In this document: positions 7,237 through 7,382 of the stretch, piece after piece
How positions within the stretch are numbered: the first letter of the stretch is position 1
How the letters are laid out: each line of letters starts with the position of its first letter
Assembly: GCA_021839785.1 (NCBI GenBank)
Contig: JAKCAB010000716.1
Span: 1-7,382, forward strand
Reading direction: 5' to 3'
DNA length: 7,382 nucleotides
Source of the DNA: a bacterium
GTDB taxonomy: Bacteria > Verrucomicrobiota > Verrucomicrobiae > Limisphaerales > J093
The notes under the pieces: generated by a model
What the model was told of the DNA's origin: nothing
What the model saw: the letters and a program-made list of their open reading frames with translations, nothing else
Databases searched by the model: none
Made by a program: the position numbers and the translations under genes

Positions 7237-7382
7237 TCACTGCGGTTCGGCGACCGTGCGGAAAAACTCGCCTTGGGCGGGAGCGAGGTTCGTGCGTTGC
7301 AGCCAGAACTCGAAGTCGGGACTCTCCAGCGTGAACGAGCGGATCGGTTGCCAGAATTCCAGGTCCGCCGAGGATTCGAGCC
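7237..7382 (-). CDS. C-terminal fragment of an unidentified protein (cut by right window edge)
   Basis: On the minus strand one frame is open from the window edge for 47 codons and ends in TGA (7237-7239). The peptide starts LESSADLEFW and ends FFRTVAEPQ, with an aromatic-rich middle (SPDFEFWLQRTNLAP). Its codons favour G or C at the third position, like the neighbouring genes, and the composition is protein-like, so I take it as the true end of a gene. I do not recognise the family. It reads in the same direction as nfi, 55 bp upstream of the preferred nfi ATG (19 bp before the alternative GTG). The two could be co-transcribed. An AGGAG overlaps its stop codon. Confidence 0.55.
   Translation of the reverse strand, partial: LESSADLEFWQPIRSFTLESPDFEFWLQRTNLAPAQGEFFRTVAEPQ

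Noticed and set aside
6801..7334. A 177-codon plus-strand frame across nfi and its upstream region (another lies at 6496-6939).
   Set aside because: It is Arg-rich and antisense to unmistakable endonuclease V motifs.

Overview
The window is GC-rich bacterial chromosomal DNA with three substantial genes and one gene fragment. Nothing in it fixes the taxon. The style of the SMC protein and a compact palindromic repeat make me lean towards the Verrucomicrobiota/PVC group, but only as a tentative inference. No rRNA, tRNA, CRISPR array, transposase or integrase is visible.

Layout. (1) Bases 3-2927, plus strand: the C-terminal three quarters or so of a chromosome-segregation SMC ATPase, cut by the left edge. 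It shows the hinge, the long returning coiled coil and the complete C-terminal ATPase half. (2) Bases 2928-3063: a short spacer with a small direct repeat and no convincing promoter. (3) Bases 3064-6450, plus strand: one 1128-residue restriction-modification-type protein. It has an N-terminal PD-(D/E)XK nuclease signature, a helical connector, a gamma-type N6-adenine methyltransferase core and a C-terminal specificity region like that of type ISP enzymes, but no helicase. (4) Bases 6451-6482: a tight convergent junction with a GC-rich hairpin. (5) Bases 6483-7181, minus strand: endonuclease V (nfi), with all recognisable catalytic residues. (6) Bases 7237-7382, minus strand: the last 47 codons of an unidentified gene that runs off the right edge and reads towards nfi.

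How the genes relate. SMC (chromosome organisation) and endonuclease V (repair of deaminated bases) are housekeeping functions with no obvious link to each other. The restriction-modification-like gene is a self-contained accessory unit between them: nuclease, methylase and target recognition could all lie in one chain, so no partner gene is needed.

The most unusual observation is a 73-bp nested palindromic element (4995-5067) lying in frame inside the restriction-modification gene. It falls between the methyltransferase core and the specificity region and adds about 25 low-complexity residues without breaking the reading frame. It looks like a small mobile or REP/MITE-like repeat tolerated inside a coding region, comparable in concept to the Rickettsia palindromic elements.
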